DNA from: Dermatemys mawii
Taxonomy: Eukaryota; Chordata; Testudines; Dermatemydidae
DNA: 64,000 bases
Reading direction: 5' to 3'
Assembly (NCBI GenBank): GCA_007922305.1
Contig: ML677386.1
Location: 11,451,830 to 11,515,829 of the forward strand
The number at the start of each line of letters is the position of its first letter. Within the stretch, counting starts at the first letter, position 1. Below the pieces are notes generated by a model, which saw only the letters and a program-made list of their open reading frames with translations, was not told where the DNA came from and searched no databases. Both the position numbers and the translations under genes were made by a program. Below, one piece after another: positions 63,904 through 64,000 of this stretch.

Positions 63904-64000
63904 CAGGGGTAGTAAGCAACCTATGGCACATGTGCCAAAGGCGACACGTAAGCTGATTTTCAGTGGCACTCACACTGCCTGGGTCCTGGCCACCAGTCCG
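63904..64000 (+). mobile_element. hAT-type MITE, cut by the window edge
   Basis: CAGGGGTAGTAAGCAACC and CAGTGGCACTCACACTGCC match the first 100 bases of the element at 30174, with a 2-base insertion in the terminal repeat. Confidence 0.75.

Noticed and set aside
1..64000. CRISPR array, operon or prokaryotic defence system
   Set aside because: The sequence is a spliced vertebrate gene with vertebrate repeats. No regularly spaced direct repeats or bacterial-type gene clusters are present.

Overview
This window is vertebrate nuclear DNA. It holds one protein-coding gene, complete and intact, on the minus strand: NID1 (nidogen-1/entactin-1), a basement-membrane glycoprotein. I placed all 20 coding exons, from the ATG at 61803 to the TGA at 1464. 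Every intron has GT..AG ends and every exon junction keeps frame, giving a 1255-residue product (human NID1 is about 1247 residues with 20 coding exons, from memory). The interspersed repeats point to a turtle, probably a cryptodire. They include a tRNA-derived SINE with a CR1-like tail, a CR1 3' end, many hAT-type non-autonomous elements with 8-bp target-site duplications, and Harbinger elements.

Layout, low to high coordinates. The 3' UTR and flank occupy 1-1463. Exons 20 to 14 (1464-16263) encode the C-terminal EGF module and the YWTD beta-propeller. Exon 13 (17204-17428) is the thyroglobulin type-1 module. Exons 12-9 (23788-33810) are four single-exon EGF modules. Exons 8-6 (35707-40686) are the G2 beta-barrel, exon 5 the first EGF, exon 4 a divergent linker, exons 3-2 the NIDO domain, and exon 1 (61600-61803) the signal peptide in a CpG-rich block with two CCAAT motifs upstream. 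Sequence above about 62000 is 5' flank with no gene that I can support. Position 33909-34308 is a 400-base run of N.

The rest of the window is intron, heavily populated by transposable elements. Intron 1 carries a decayed but nearly full-length Harbinger transposon (about 51074-55355) with a Myb/SANT-like ORF facing a HARBI1-like nuclease ORF, itself hit by two nested insertions. At least nine hAT-type elements retain recognisable 8-bp duplications.

I found no new multi-gene system. The most interesting local observation is at exon 9. A repeat abuts its splice acceptor, the polypyrimidine tract looks like part of that repeat's target-site duplication, and a consensus branch-point motif 35 nt upstream lies inside the repeat. 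A second RGD tripeptide in an EGF module of the predicted protein is also worth checking.
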